NCBI RefSeq assembly: GCF_000513475.1
Contig: NC_023003.1
Location: 620,001 to 684,000, forward strand
From: Candidatus Babela massiliensis
GTDB lineage: Bacteria; Babelota; Babeliae; Babelales; Babelaceae
Length of the DNA stretch: 64,000 nt
Direction of reading: 5' to 3'
Shown here one piece after another: positions 42,511 through 51,966 of this stretch; positions within the stretch are counted from its first letter, which is position 1; the number at the start of each line of letters is the position of its first letter. Under the pieces are notes generated by a model. The model saw nothing but the letters and a program-made list of their open reading frames with translations. It was not told where the DNA came from and did no database searches. The translations under genes and the position numbers were made by a program.

Positions 42511-43515
42511 ATGAACAAATATTTAATTTTAATAGTACTGCTATTTACTTATGTTAACATTTCTAGTATGGAATTCTCTAAGCCTATTAATGAAGAAAAT
42601 AGTTATATTAATCAAAAATCTTTAGAAGAGTATGATTATAGTGTTAAAGAGATAAATTCAAGAATTATTCCTTCTAGGTTAAAAGAACTGTTGTTAAATT
42701 CAGGTAGGCATTATACTTTATTACATTTAAGTAAATTTCTAAATATATTAGATCAAATAGATCAAAATTTTAAAACAACTGAATCAAATTATTTAAAAAA
42801 TTTAATTAGTATTTATCTTATAAAAGAGCAATTTTTAGTGGACCCTGTTTTTGAAATACTCTTTAATACTATATATCATTTGCCTATATATAATGAAATT
42901 AAAGAAAAATTACTAAGCTTATTTGAAACGGATAAAAATTACATTGAAAAATTTTTAAATGATAAACTTTATAGAAATAATGACCAACTTAGTTCTTATG
43001 ATTTTTATAAATTAGGAGTAATAAATTTTAATAAGAATGATTTGGAAAAATCTGAAAAATATCATCTAAAGGCATTTGAATTAGGTAATTTTCAGTCTGC
43101 TTTATGTTTATCAGAAATATATTTAAAACAAGGAAGAAGTTCTTTAAGTTCTCAATATAAGCAAAAAGCCTTAGATAAAAAATATTTACCTGCTTATTTG
43201 GTTGAAATAGATTCAATTTTTAACATTATCTCTCAAAGTGATGGTAATAAAAGCATTTTATTGAAGAAATTAGAAAGATATGCACAAATTTTGTTAAAAT
43301 CATTTTATAAACCTATTGCTTACGAAATTTTAGGCAATATTTTTTTTCAATTTAAAAACGATATAGATCAATCAATTAACTGTTATGTATTTTCTGAAAA
43401 AGAAGGAAATGTATATATTAATATGATATTACATGACTTATACAATGTTAAAGGAGATATTAAGAAGTCCAAATCTGCTTTAATGAAGATTCCTAAAGAA
43501 TTTAGAATTTCTTAG
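42511..43515 (+). CDS. Secreted Sel1/TPR-like repeat protein, paralogous family member 3
   Basis: A 334-residue protein with AAGGA before the ATG and a signal peptide (about 1-18). It carries the block shared with the genes at 1789 and 2860: SLEEYDYSVKEINSRIIPSR, LKELLLN, and ILDQIDQNF. The middle has clearer TPR/Sel1-type repeats (FYKLGVINFNKNDLEKSEKY, LKAFELGNFQSALCLSEIYL, IYLKQGRSSLSSQYKQKAL). It lies 40 kb from the other two members and has its own terminator. Predicted to bind proteins after export; partner unknown. Confidence 0.78.
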   Translation: MNKYLILIVLLFTYVNISSMEFSKPINEENSYINQKSLEEYDYSVKEINSRIIPSRLKELLLNSGRHYTLLHLSKFLNILDQIDQNFKTTESNYLKNLISIYLIKEQFLVDPVFEILFNTIYHLPIYNEIKEKLLSLFETDKNYIEKFLNDKLYRNNDQLSSYDFYKLGVINFNKNDLEKSEKYHLKAFELGNFQSALCLSEIYLKQGRSSLSSQYKQKALDKKYLPAYLVEIDSIFNIISQSDGNKSILLKKLERYAQILLKSFYKPIAYEILGNIFFQFKNDIDQSINCYVFSEKEGNVYINMILHDLYNVKGDIKKSKSALMKIPKEFRIS

Positions 43516-43524
43516 TTATACTAT

Positions 43525-43552
43525 AAGAGGATATTTAAATATCCTCTTTGTA
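43525..43552 (+). terminator. Terminator after family member 3
   Basis: Perfect palindrome AAGAGGATATTT with its complement (43525-43548), then TTTG, 10 bp beyond the stop. Confidence 0.75.
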
Positions 43553-43564
43553 TTTGTTGCAATA

Positions 43565-43693
43565 TTACTGTTTGTCGCAAATTTTTATAATCTTATCAAT
43601 TAACTTTTTTGCTTGTAAATTGATAATTAAATCTCTTTTAGTCTTAATATTGTCAAAATTGCTATATTTTGTTAAATAAACATTTTCGATCAT
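43565..43693 (-). CDS. Possible 42-residue small protein downstream of the NUDIX gene
   Basis: A minus-strand frame from ATG 43693 to stop 43565, only 13 bp after the NUDIX gene ends. The product is hydrophilic and helical (IENVYLTKYSNFDNIK, then a Lys/Ile-rich end). No Shine-Dalgarno and no known family. It is listed because the spacing fits an operon; it may be chance. Confidence 0.3.
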   Translation of the reverse strand: MIENVYLTKYSNFDNIKTKRDLIINLQAKKLIDKIIKICDKQ

Positions 43694-43706
43694 AAAAATT
43701 TATTAG

Positions 43707-44252
43707 TTATATGTTTAAATTTTGCCATTTTTTAAACATTCTAATAACCGAAGGATTTTTTTCAGGCAGTTGTTCTAGTTCTTTACTTATCCATTTCAGT
43801 TCTTTAGATTCATTATTCTTTATAATTTCTTCGTTGCTAGTAACATGTAATAAAAATCTTATATCATAGTGATAATGAGCTTTTTCTTTAGTATTTTCGG
43901 GTATAAGATGTATGTCTATGTCAAAAATATTACTAGAAATAGCTTCTATAGCTAAGATGCCTGACTCTTCTTGAGCTTCTTTAATAGAAACCGATAAAAC
44001 ATCAGGATTGCCATCACAATGACCTCCTAATTGAAACCATCTATTAAGCTTGGCATGATGTAAAAGTAATGCTTTAGAATGATCTTTATTTAAAAGCCAG
44101 GAAGAAGCAGTTATATGACCAATTTCTAAAGATCTTTCGAAACATAGTGGATTATCATTTATAAAATCTAAAATATTTTTTTTAAAGATAATTTCTTCTT
44201 TATCTGAAGGAATATAGTTTTTTAATTTTTCTATTAAATTTAATCTATGCAT
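43707..44252 (-). CDS. NUDIX hydrolase
   Basis: The ATG at 44252 is preferred, with AGGA 9 bases upstream; earlier in-frame ATGs would add an atypical N-terminus. The 181-residue protein has the variant NUDIX box GGHCDGNPDVLSVSI followed by KEAQEESGI, in which the first Glu position is Pro and the REUxEE Arg is Lys. This GGHCDG-type box is common in a subgroup that hydrolyses nucleoside diphosphate derivatives. The preceding strands (ASSWLLNKDHSKALLLHHAK, NRWFQLGG) fit the fold. Exact substrate unknown. Confidence 0.9.
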   Translation of the reverse strand: MHRLNLIEKLKNYIPSDKEEIIFKKNILDFINDNPLCFERSLEIGHITASSWLLNKDHSKALLLHHAKLNRWFQLGGHCDGNPDVLSVSIKEAQEESGILAIEAISSNIFDIDIHLIPENTKEKAHYHYDIRFLLHVTSNEEIIKNNESKELKWISKELEQLPEKNPSVIRMFKKWQNLNI

Positions 44253-44391
44253 CTTTACGTATTCCTGAATTATTCTAAAACACCTTATTTTTATTTCTAT
44301 TAGCATGACATAATGTTTTATTATTGTCAATTTAAGCAAAAATATATTTTTATAATATTATTTTTATCTTTAAAAAATGATCTAAAAATAT

Positions 44392-44742
44392 CTAAAATTT
44401 TTTGTTGGCAGGACTATTGGCTAAGGATAATGGATTAATACCGTATTGATTACTGATGTTAATGTCGGCTCCATATTTAAGTAAAATATTTATTGATTGG
44501 GTGTTGTCACGACTTATAGCATCTAATAAGGGTGTTTGTTTGTTAAATCCTAAAATATTAGGATCTGCTCTGGCATTTAGTAAGCACTTTAGAATATTTT
44601 ATGAATAGCGTAGTGTAATGGAGAGTTTTTTATATTGATGTGTATAATGATCTTTGAGTCTAAAATTTGGATTAGCACATGCTTTTAATAAAAATTAGAA
44701 TTTTTATATTTTTTTATCAATCTGTCAAATAAAAATTTGCTA
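44392..44742 (-). pseudogene. Decayed ankyrin-repeat gene
   Basis: Translating the minus strand by hand recovers ankyrin repeats broken by frameshifts and stops. The final intact part reads LLNARADPNILGFNKQTPLL, DAISRDNTQSINILLKYGAD, INISNQYGINPLSLANS and ends at the stop at 44392-44394. Just upstream, in a different frame, is INIKNSPLHYAIHKI. Further upstream, in a third frame, is LLKACANPNFRLKDHY. At least two frame changes and one stop separate them. No start codon or signal peptide is recoverable, so the left boundary is approximate. It resembles the two intact ankyrin proteins in the window. Confidence 0.75.
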
Positions 44743-44826
44743 TACAAATACAATACGGTAAATATGATATATAGGTTAACTTATTAAGATTTATATAAAT
44801 AATGGGGTATTTTTATTAATATAGTG

Positions 44827-44854
44827 ATCCTCTCATTTTAAAATATGAGAGGAT
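44827..44854 (-). terminator. Hairpin after the 67-residue gene
   Basis: ATCCTCTCAT (44827-44836) pairs with ATGAGAGGAT (44845-44854), 11 bp beyond the stop at 44865. The T-tract on the minus strand is modest. Confidence 0.5.
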
Positions 44855-44864
44855 ATTAATTAAA

Positions 44865-45068
44865 TTATTGAGATATTATACAAACTGATTTTTGTAATTT
44901 CTCAAGATGTTTTTCTAAATCTTTTTTTAAAGCAACTAAATTATCGAGGCATTCTTTATCGCCTGAGTTATTAGCGTCTAACAAGCCATGTTTATCTATA
45001 AACCATATCATGCGACTTAATTTATAAATTAATTTAACTTTATTGTAAGTAGAATTATCAAGCATCAT
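44865..45068 (-). CDS. Conserved-looking small helical protein
   Basis: A 67-residue cytosolic protein; GGGAG lies 7 bases before the ATG, which makes it a convincing gene. It is predicted all-helical (YNKVKLIYKLSRMIWFIDKH, then LDNLVALKKDLEKHLEKLQK) and looks like a helical hairpin or coiled coil. It has two Cys but no known motif. No family is recognised. Confidence 0.6.
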   Translation of the reverse strand: MMLDNSTYNKVKLIYKLSRMIWFIDKHGLLDANNSGDKECLDNLVALKKDLEKHLEKLQKSVCIISQ

Positions 45069-45297
45069 AATTTTTCTCCCTTATCTATGAATTCTTAATT
45101 GAGTCTATATTAAGCTATATTTTTATTTCAATAATATAAACAACTTAAATATCAGTTAAATACAAAGTTGATTATCAAGTGCTATATTTGGATATAATTT
45201 ATTATATTAAAAATTATTTTGTTAAACCCTTTATAATGGTTGAGAAGCTTATTTATCTTATTAACAAGTTAGTTAATTAAAAAGTCAGAAGGTCTAT

Positions 45298-46551
45298 ATG
45301 AAAATTATGCACATATTAGGAAGAGAAATTTTTGATTCAAGTGGTTTTCCAACGGTACAGTGCCAAGTATTTTTAGAAAATGGATTAACAGTAACAGCCT
45401 CAGTCCCTTCTGGTAAATCTATTGGTTCGGCAGAAGCTTATGAATTAAGAGATGGAGGCAGTAGACTGTTTGGCAGAGGTGTAACTAAAGCTGTAGATAA
45501 TATAGAACGTATTATTGCTCCTTATTTTGTAGGAAAAGAGGTCAATGCTGTTGATATGGACCTTAAAATGATAGAGCTAGACGGAACTGTTAACAAAACT
45601 ACTTTAGGAGCGAATACTTTACTTGCAGTAAGTATGGCTTTATATAGAGCAGAGGCTTTGATAGAAAAAATGGAATTATATGAGTTCATAGCGCTTATTT
45701 TGGATTCCGATAGTGTAAGGCTACCATATCCCTTTTTTAATTTAATTAATGGTGCTAAACATGCAGATAATGGTTTAACTATACAAGAATTTATGATAAT
45801 TCCTGTTGGAGTTCCTAATTTTAGAGGTGCATTAGAAGCAGGAATAGTTTTTTTCCAAGAGCTTAAATTGCTTTTGAAGAAATTAAATATGCCTGTAGAG
45901 GTTTCTGATGAAGGCGGATTTGCTGTAGGTTTTGAGAATAACATTCAAGCTTTTGATATTTTATTAGAAATTTCAGATATAACAAGCAAAAAATACGGGC
46001 TTTCTTGTGTTTTTGGAATAGATGTAGCAGCATCTAATTATTTTGATAAAAATACTGGACTTTATTTATTTAATAATGATTTTTTAAATGCTGATGGTAT
46101 GATCGATTACTATCAGGACTTGATTAAAAAATATCCTATTTATTCAATTGAGGATGGTCTTGATGAGCAAGATTGGATAGGCTGGGCTAAAATGACTAGA
46201 CTTCTTGAAAATCAGATTCAAATTGTGGGAGATGATTTGTTTGCTACTAATATATTTAGAATAGCTTATGGTATTGAACAAAAATGTGCTACATCAGTTT
46301 TAATAAAGCCTAATCAAATAGGAACAATAACAGAGACCTTACAGGCAATTAAGCTATCTAAAGACCATGGTTATAATACTATAATTTCTCATAGGGCATC
46401 AGAGACAGAAGATTCTTTTATAGCTGATCTATCAGTAGGTTCTAGTTGCGAGCAAATAAAAGCAGGAGGTTGTTCAAGAAGTGAAAGATTAGCTAAATAT
46501 AATCGCTTATTATGTATAGAAGATAGATTATTATTTAATTTTGAATTTTAG
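45298..46551 (+). CDS. eno: Enolase
   Basis: Enolase interconverts 2-phosphoglycerate and phosphoenolpyruvate; its presence implies at least the lower part of glycolysis. The 417-residue protein keeps every catalytic element: the Ser loop PSGKSIGSAEAYELRDG (altered from SGASTGxxE), His/Glu in NGAKHADNGLTIQEFM, Glu in SDEGGFAVGF and the metal ligands in FGIDVAAS, SIEDGLDE and VGDDLFATN. The catalytic Lys is in VLIKPNQIGT, and SHRASETEDSFIADLSVG and SRSERLAKYNRLL complete it. The 3' end overlaps the convergent secretin gene by 17 bp. Confidence 0.96.
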   Translation: MKIMHILGREIFDSSGFPTVQCQVFLENGLTVTASVPSGKSIGSAEAYELRDGGSRLFGRGVTKAVDNIERIIAPYFVGKEVNAVDMDLKMIELDGTVNKTTLGANTLLAVSMALYRAEALIEKMELYEFIALILDSDSVRLPYPFFNLINGAKHADNGLTIQEFMIIPVGVPNFRGALEAGIVFFQELKLLLKKLNMPVEVSDEGGFAVGFENNIQAFDILLEISDITSKKYGLSCVFGIDVAASNYFDKNTGLYLFNNDFLNADGMIDYYQDLIKKYPIYSIEDGLDEQDWIGWAKMTRLLENQIQIVGDDLFATNIFRIAYGIEQKCATSVLIKPNQIGTITETLQAIKLSKDHGYNTIISHRASETEDSFIADLSVGSSCEQIKAGGCSRSERLAKYNRLLCIEDRLLFNFEF

Positions 46552-48886
46552 CATTTTTAAAAAAACTTTTTTCTTCTTTATTTAAAACTTCTTTTACATT
46601 ATTAAAGTTAATTTTTTTGTTATTTTTAGGATTTAATATTAAGTTACTTTTTTCTGATTCTGAGTTTAAATTATTAGTTTGTTCTAAATATTCATCAAGT
46701 AAATCAAAATTATCAATCATATTTTGCTCATTTGATAAAAATAATTTAACTACAGGGTCGGTAAAATTATAAAATATATTGTTATTTATAGCTGCTAAAA
46801 TATTATCAAGTTTATCTTTTGTGTAATTACTTGATAGACTGATTTGTTGTTGATTTTTTTTAGGCATTATTATCTTAGGTTTTACTAATATTATAATACT
46901 AGTACTTAATACTTGCAAACGTTCTCCTCTGAATAAATTACCAATTATTGGAATATCGCCAATAAGCGGAGTTCTTGTAAAAACGTTGGTTCTAATTTTT
47001 TGATTCAGTCCTCCTATTGCTAATATTTGATTATCAGACAAATTAACAGTAGTAAACATTCCTCTAGTAGTTTTATTTAGAGTAGCTGCTATAAAATCTT
47101 CTATATTAACTCCTATATCTAACTTTAATTTATTTTCATCAATGATATGAGGTATGCAAGAAAGCTTTATTCTTGCCGATATATTTTCTATAGGGATGAT
47201 AAATGATCCGTTAGGACCTGCAACTGAGTCTCCCCTATTTCTTTGTCTTATTTCTTGTGAAATATTTCCTTTTTTATTATTAAGAACAACTAAAAAAGGA
47301 TGAGTTTTAATTTGAGCTTGAGTATACTGACTCAATGCTTGAACAATACCTGCAATGCCAGGAGTCTTTCTATCATTATAGGTTATTAAAAGTGCTCCTG
47401 GAGGCGCTAAAGCTGGAATACTATTAGGTCCTACAAATGCAAGCAAATCTTGAGCAATTTGTTGCGGATCGGTTCCTAAGACGTTTCCAGGAGGAGAGAT
47501 GTTTGATGAAAGAAATTGCGTTCCTTCAGAGGGCATTAAACTAGCATCAGTTCTAGTTCTAACTGTGCTTTGTAGTTGCCTAATATTATTAACAGTTATA
47601 TCTAAAACTAATATATCTAATAATGCTTGAGGTTGAGGGATATCAAGTTCTTTAATCAATTGTTGAATTTGTTGCCAATCATCATCTAATGCTAGAATTA
47701 TGAGTCGATTTCCTCCAGTTAATATTTGTGCTTGTATGCCTTTAGGCTCAAAATTAGATATTTTATTAGCAGAAGGATCAGAAGCGCTTATAGGAGTGGC
47801 TATAGTTGTACCTTTTACATTTGCTTCTGCTTTAACTATCACACCGTTGAAAAATCTTAAAGGGCCCATTTGATATGTTTGTTCCGATTGCTTATTTTGA
47901 TTTTGTGTAGTTACTATCTCTTGAAGTATTGGAGCAAATTCTTTAGCATCTAGATACTGTAATTCATAATAATGCAATATAGATTTTCCTGAATTTCCTG
48001 GTAGGTCTACATAATCTTTAATAAATTTACTTATTACATTAACTGCTTGTTCTCGTCCCATAATAATTAAAGCATTTTGTCTTGTATCAGAAATTATTTC
48101 TAAATCTGCTCCAAAATAATTAATCTGATTGCCTTGTTCATCTGCTCTTATGCTAAAAGAAGTATCATTTGTCTTTACTGCCTTTCTTAATGTATTTAGT
48201 ACTTGAGATACTTCTTGCGAAGATACATAATTAATAGGAAGGTATTCAATAGCTTCTCTGAATCCTGTTTCATCTAATTTTGAAATTATATTCATAATGG
48301 ATGAAATAATATCAGATCTATCTGTTAGAATAAACCCATTAGTACTTGGAAGATAAATTGGCTCTGGAGATCCCGTGGTTAACATATCTTTAAAGATTTG
48401 AGCTAAAGCATTATTGTTATCTTTATTAATTTGAGATATATTTATGTTCTTTAAATAAGCAATATACCTTATACGTTTTGGCTCATTAGGTAAGCTGTCT
48501 AAATTGGTATCTACATATAAATCAAGTGCCTCCCTTGATGTACTATTCAATACTATAGCATAATTATTTTCATCTTTTTGTATCAAGCTATATCCAGACA
48601 TTTCTAGAAACATTAATAAAAATTTCCAGGCTTGATCTAAATTTAATTCTTGTATTTTAGGTTTATAAGTTACTGTTTGAGAATTTAATTCTTGTATTTG
48701 ATTAGCAAGTTGAGGGGGAATTATATTAATATTTTTTGCTTTAGCAAGCTCATATACTAGATCTAATAACTTTTTATCTTGAAAATAAAAAGTTATTAGA
48801 TCATCTTCTTGGTTATTATTTTGACTTATTATATTAAAGTTAAAATATAATATACTTAAAAGTAATAGACTTAATAATTTTAACAT
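46535..48886 (-). CDS. gspD: Secretin-family outer-membrane channel, third copy (GspD-like)
   Basis: A 783-residue secretin, last gene of the secretion operon, with a signal peptide at about 1-22. It has N0/N1-type modules (ITFYFQDKKLLDLVYELA, then EYLPINYVSSQEVSQVLNTL, LHYYELQYLDAKEFAPILQ). The C-terminal secretin gate domain shows TTVNLSDNQILAIGGLNQKI and RTPLIGDIPIIGNLFRGERL, with LVKPKI at the end of the barrel. After the barrel it has a ~90-residue tail with YTKDKLDN, TDPVVKLFL and LLDEYLEQTNN, shared with the two other secretins here. Secretins form 12-15-mer outer-membrane gates for folded proteins or pili. Confidence 0.92.
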   Translation of the reverse strand: MLKLLSLLLLSILYFNFNIISQNNNQEDDLITFYFQDKKLLDLVYELAKAKNINIIPPQLANQIQELNSQTVTYKPKIQELNLDQAWKFLLMFLEMSGYSLIQKDENNYAIVLNSTSREALDLYVDTNLDSLPNEPKRIRYIAYLKNINISQINKDNNNALAQIFKDMLTTGSPEPIYLPSTNGFILTDRSDIISSIMNIISKLDETGFREAIEYLPINYVSSQEVSQVLNTLRKAVKTNDTSFSIRADEQGNQINYFGADLEIISDTRQNALIIMGREQAVNVISKFIKDYVDLPGNSGKSILHYYELQYLDAKEFAPILQEIVTTQNQNKQSEQTYQMGPLRFFNGVIVKAEANVKGTTIATPISASDPSANKISNFEPKGIQAQILTGGNRLIILALDDDWQQIQQLIKELDIPQPQALLDILVLDITVNNIRQLQSTVRTRTDASLMPSEGTQFLSSNISPPGNVLGTDPQQIAQDLLAFVGPNSIPALAPPGALLITYNDRKTPGIAGIVQALSQYTQAQIKTHPFLVVLNNKKGNISQEIRQRNRGDSVAGPNGSFIIPIENISARIKLSCIPHIIDENKLKLDIGVNIEDFIAATLNKTTRGMFTTVNLSDNQILAIGGLNQKIRTNVFTRTPLIGDIPIIGNLFRGERLQVLSTSIIILVKPKIIMPKKNQQQISLSSNYTKDKLDNILAAINNNIFYNFTDPVVKLFLSNEQNMIDNFDLLDEYLEQTNNLNSESEKSNLILNPKNNKKINFNNVKEVLNKEEKSFFKNAKIQN

Positions 48887-48902
48887 ATAGGAACTTTAAT
48901 TT

Positions 48903-51365
48903 TTAAGCAATAACATCAGTAGCGTCCTCTTTTATTGGCGCTTGAGTTTTATTTAATACTCTATCTCTTGTATTTCTTTTTGTAGAAGCTTTTCTTTTTA
49001 ATTTATTTTCCTCACGATTTATTTTAGCTTCTATTTCTTCTTTTTGATATTCAGACATATTTTTAGTTTGTTCTAAATATTCTTCAATAATGTTAGTATT
49101 AGCTGTTCTATTTGGTAAGAAAAAGTAAGTAATAGGATCTCGATTATCTCCATAAACTATTGTATCATCTAGAACCGATGCTGCATTTCTCATCTTATCT
49201 TCCGTATATCTATCAAGACCAGACCTAAATCTTGGGTTTACGATAGTTGGTGATATAAAAATAGCTAGATTTGTTGTTGTAACTATTTTTGTTATACCTT
49301 GGAAAAATCTTCCAATAAAAGGTATTTGTCCTAAAATTGGAGTTTGCGTTAAAGAATCTTGAGTATCTATACGGGTAAGGCCTCCTATTACTAAAACATC
49401 GCCAGAATTTAAATTAGAATCAGTCTCAACACGCCTAGTTTCTCTATCAATACTAGTAGCACTTAAAAAATCATCGATATCCACAGCTATTTGCAAATTT
49501 AATCTAGTTGCTGAGCTTATTCTTGGTATCATTTGAACTTGTATAGATGCAGGAATATCATCAATATTAACACTTATTACTCCAGATTGAGAAGGTACAG
49601 CATCTCCTCTTTGTCTTTTGACAATAGATTGCCTGATAGTTGCTTTAGTATTATTTAAACTTACTAAAAATGGATGTGTTATTATCTTTAAATCTAAATA
49701 TTGATCAAGTATAGCAAGCAAGCCCCATATTCCTCCTCCTGTTCTATTTTGAGCAGAATTTAACCCATCGCTTGGGGTAACAGGATCTCGAAATGAGATT
49801 ATTAATGATCCAGGGCTCAGTAAATCAGATACTGAAGATACCCCTGTATCAGTGCCTGAATTACTTATAACCCTTAATAGATCTTGAGCAAGGGTTGTAG
49901 GTGTTGCTCCAACTACATTATTAACAGGCGTAATATTTGATGATAGAAACCCTACTCCATTTGGTAATTGCTCTAATCTAAGATCTCTAACTGTTCCAGA
50001 TATTTGTTTAGTTTTGGTATGAGTAATATCAGCAACCAAAACTTCTAAAATTACCTGAGGTTGTGGTTGATCTACTTGTTGTATTAATTTTTTTATCTCT
50101 GTCCAGTCATCCGGCATTGCTGCTATAATTAATCGATTACCTCCAGTCCTAATACGACCGGTTATGCCTTTAGCATCAAATTTTACTCCTTCAGGGGTTC
50201 TAACCGTTTCATTATCCATTGGACCTTGAATTGGAGGAATATCTATATTTTTTTCAGCATCTATTACCACTCCTTTAAATCTTCTTTCAGGGCCTGAAGA
50301 TGGACCTTGAGTGCCTTGAGAACCTTGAAGTTCTGTTTTTACAATATCTTGTAATATTGGTAAAAATTCAGAAGCGCTTAAATATTGTAAATTATAGTAA
50401 TGCAGTATAGATTTTCCTGATTCTTCTATTGTATCTACATGATTATGAATAAAGTCGCGCATTCTACTAACTGCAGTTTCTCTACCCATTAAGATAATTG
50501 CATTATTTCTTGTATCAGCAACTATTTGTGTATCAGAAGCAAAATAAGATATAGAAGCTTTTGTATCACTTCTGATGAATGGTGATGCTTTTTCCTCTCC
50601 CGCTGCTTTTTTTAAAGTATCAAAGACTTTTGCTACATCTTGAGCAGAAACGTTATAAAGAGGTACTATTTCAATGGTTTCTCTAAAACCTGTTGCGTCA
50701 AGTCTTGAAACTATATTTATGATAGAAGCTATAACATTTGCTTTATCTACTAATATAAACCCATTTAATTTTGTTAATATAATAGGATCAGCAGCGCCTG
50801 TAGAGCTCATGTCTCTAAATATCTGATTTAAAGGATCGTCTCTATTTTCAGATATCTTTAAATTAGTTAAATAATAAACATACTTTATTCTTGATTCATT
50901 GTTAGGTAGATCATCAGGTTTAGTGTTTATATATAATGGTAAAGGTTCACGAGTTACACCTATAGTTGCTGCAGAACCTGTAGGAACAATTTCATATAAA
51001 TCTTTTTCTTTTTCAAACCAGCTAAAGCCTGAGAGTTCTAAAAATAGTGTTGTTATATCCCATGCTTGTTTGATATTAATACTTTTTTTATCCTCCGGTT
51101 CATAGCTAATGACTTGCTGTTTAAAATCTGCTTGAGCTTGAGCATTTTGAGGAATAATGTAATTTACATTTCTTATTTTAGTAAGCATATCAACTATATC
51201 AATTAATTTTTTGTTTTTAAAATTAAAATCTATAGTCTCTGTGCTATTTTCTAAATGATCATTATTTTGACCAGAATATTGTGTAGCAGAAAAATTTACT
51301 GAATGATATAAAATTAAGTTAAAAATTATTAGTAAATTTATTAAGTTATTGATTTTTATAGTCAT
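48903..51365 (-). CDS. gspD: Secretin-family outer-membrane channel, second copy (GspD-like)
   Basis: The ATG at 51365 gives an 820-residue product with a signal peptide; a TTG at 51380 is the alternative. It is a close relative of the following copy: TIDFNFKNKKLIDIVDMLTK near the start, IEIVPLYNVSAQDVAKVFDT and LHYYNLQYLSASEFLPILQD in the N-modules, then TDSNLNSGDVLVIGGLTR and TPILGQIPFIGRFFQG in the secretin domain. The tail repeats the pattern YTEDKMRN, NRDPITYFFLP and IIEEYLEQTKN and ends in a basic Lys/Arg-rich stretch. It starts 22 bp after gspM. Confidence 0.92.
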   Translation of the reverse strand: MTIKINNLINLLIIFNLILYHSVNFSATQYSGQNNDHLENSTETIDFNFKNKKLIDIVDMLTKIRNVNYIIPQNAQAQADFKQQVISYEPEDKKSINIKQAWDITTLFLELSGFSWFEKEKDLYEIVPTGSAATIGVTREPLPLYINTKPDDLPNNESRIKYVYYLTNLKISENRDDPLNQIFRDMSSTGAADPIILTKLNGFILVDKANVIASIINIVSRLDATGFRETIEIVPLYNVSAQDVAKVFDTLKKAAGEEKASPFIRSDTKASISYFASDTQIVADTRNNAIILMGRETAVSRMRDFIHNHVDTIEESGKSILHYYNLQYLSASEFLPILQDIVKTELQGSQGTQGPSSGPERRFKGVVIDAEKNIDIPPIQGPMDNETVRTPEGVKFDAKGITGRIRTGGNRLIIAAMPDDWTEIKKLIQQVDQPQPQVILEVLVADITHTKTKQISGTVRDLRLEQLPNGVGFLSSNITPVNNVVGATPTTLAQDLLRVISNSGTDTGVSSVSDLLSPGSLIISFRDPVTPSDGLNSAQNRTGGGIWGLLAILDQYLDLKIITHPFLVSLNNTKATIRQSIVKRQRGDAVPSQSGVISVNIDDIPASIQVQMIPRISSATRLNLQIAVDIDDFLSATSIDRETRRVETDSNLNSGDVLVIGGLTRIDTQDSLTQTPILGQIPFIGRFFQGITKIVTTTNLAIFISPTIVNPRFRSGLDRYTEDKMRNAASVLDDTIVYGDNRDPITYFFLPNRTANTNIIEEYLEQTKNMSEYQKEEIEAKINREENKLKRKASTKRNTRDRVLNKTQAPIKEDATDVIA

Positions 51366-51402
51366 AATTTTACGTTCCAAATTTATTCAATATTTTAAAC
51401 TT

Positions 51403-51960
51403 TTATTCGCTTTCTTCAACTGACTCAAGAGTAGCGATAGTTAACTCTACATCTATAGTATTAGATCCAGGAACTTTTTTAATTGAAAGCTCTTTTGGAT
51501 ATAGGCGTTCATTCTCTGCTATTTCTGTTAATAAATTTGTTAATGTTTCCATTGTAAGGCCATCAAGATTAGATGTTAATCTTTTTTCTATTTTACCGCT
51601 AATTGTATCACCATCTGATCTAGTTGGTGCTTGAAGTTGTTTATTGCTTAGATTAAGCTTTTTTAAAATATTGTTATAAGTTTGAGCGATAAAAAAATTC
51701 TTATCTTTTGCTAAAACGTCTTCAACCTTTTCTCTTTGTTGTAAAACTAATCTATAGTTAGTTAGTATTTCTTTAGTTTTATTTCTTTCTTTATTGATTT
51801 CAGTCAATTGAGTTTTATATTTATTTACTACTTTATAGTGAAAGTAAAAAATTAAGCTGAGCAATAAACCAAAACCGGTAAAAAATATAAGTGCATATTG
51901 TAAAAATTCTTTTTCATCAAGATTCTTTATGAAGTCTTCTACTCTTTTTAGTATAGCCAT
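51403..51960 (-). CDS. gspM: GspM/PilO-like inner-membrane assembly protein
   Basis: A 185-residue protein with a short cytoplasmic start, one membrane helix (about 21-42, YALIFFTGFGLLLSLIFYFH) and a periplasmic coiled coil followed by a small alpha/beta domain. This is the layout of PilO and GspM, which dimerise and link the actin-like GspL/PilM platform to the rest of the machine. Its position 6 bp after the GspL-like gene supports the call; sequence motifs alone would not. Confidence 0.72.
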   Translation of the reverse strand: MAILKRVEDFIKNLDEKEFLQYALIFFTGFGLLLSLIFYFHYKVVNKYKTQLTEINKERNKTKEILTNYRLVLQQREKVEDVLAKDKNFFIAQTYNNILKKLNLSNKQLQAPTRSDGDTISGKIEKRLTSNLDGLTMETLTNLLTEIAENERLYPKELSIKKVPGSNTIDVELTIATLESVEESE

Positions 51961-51966
51961 AATTTT

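Noticed and set aside
45522-45944. Long minus-strand open frame inside the enolase gene
   Set aside because: It lies wholly within a secure enolase gene on the opposite strand, has no recognisable motif and no ribosome-binding site.
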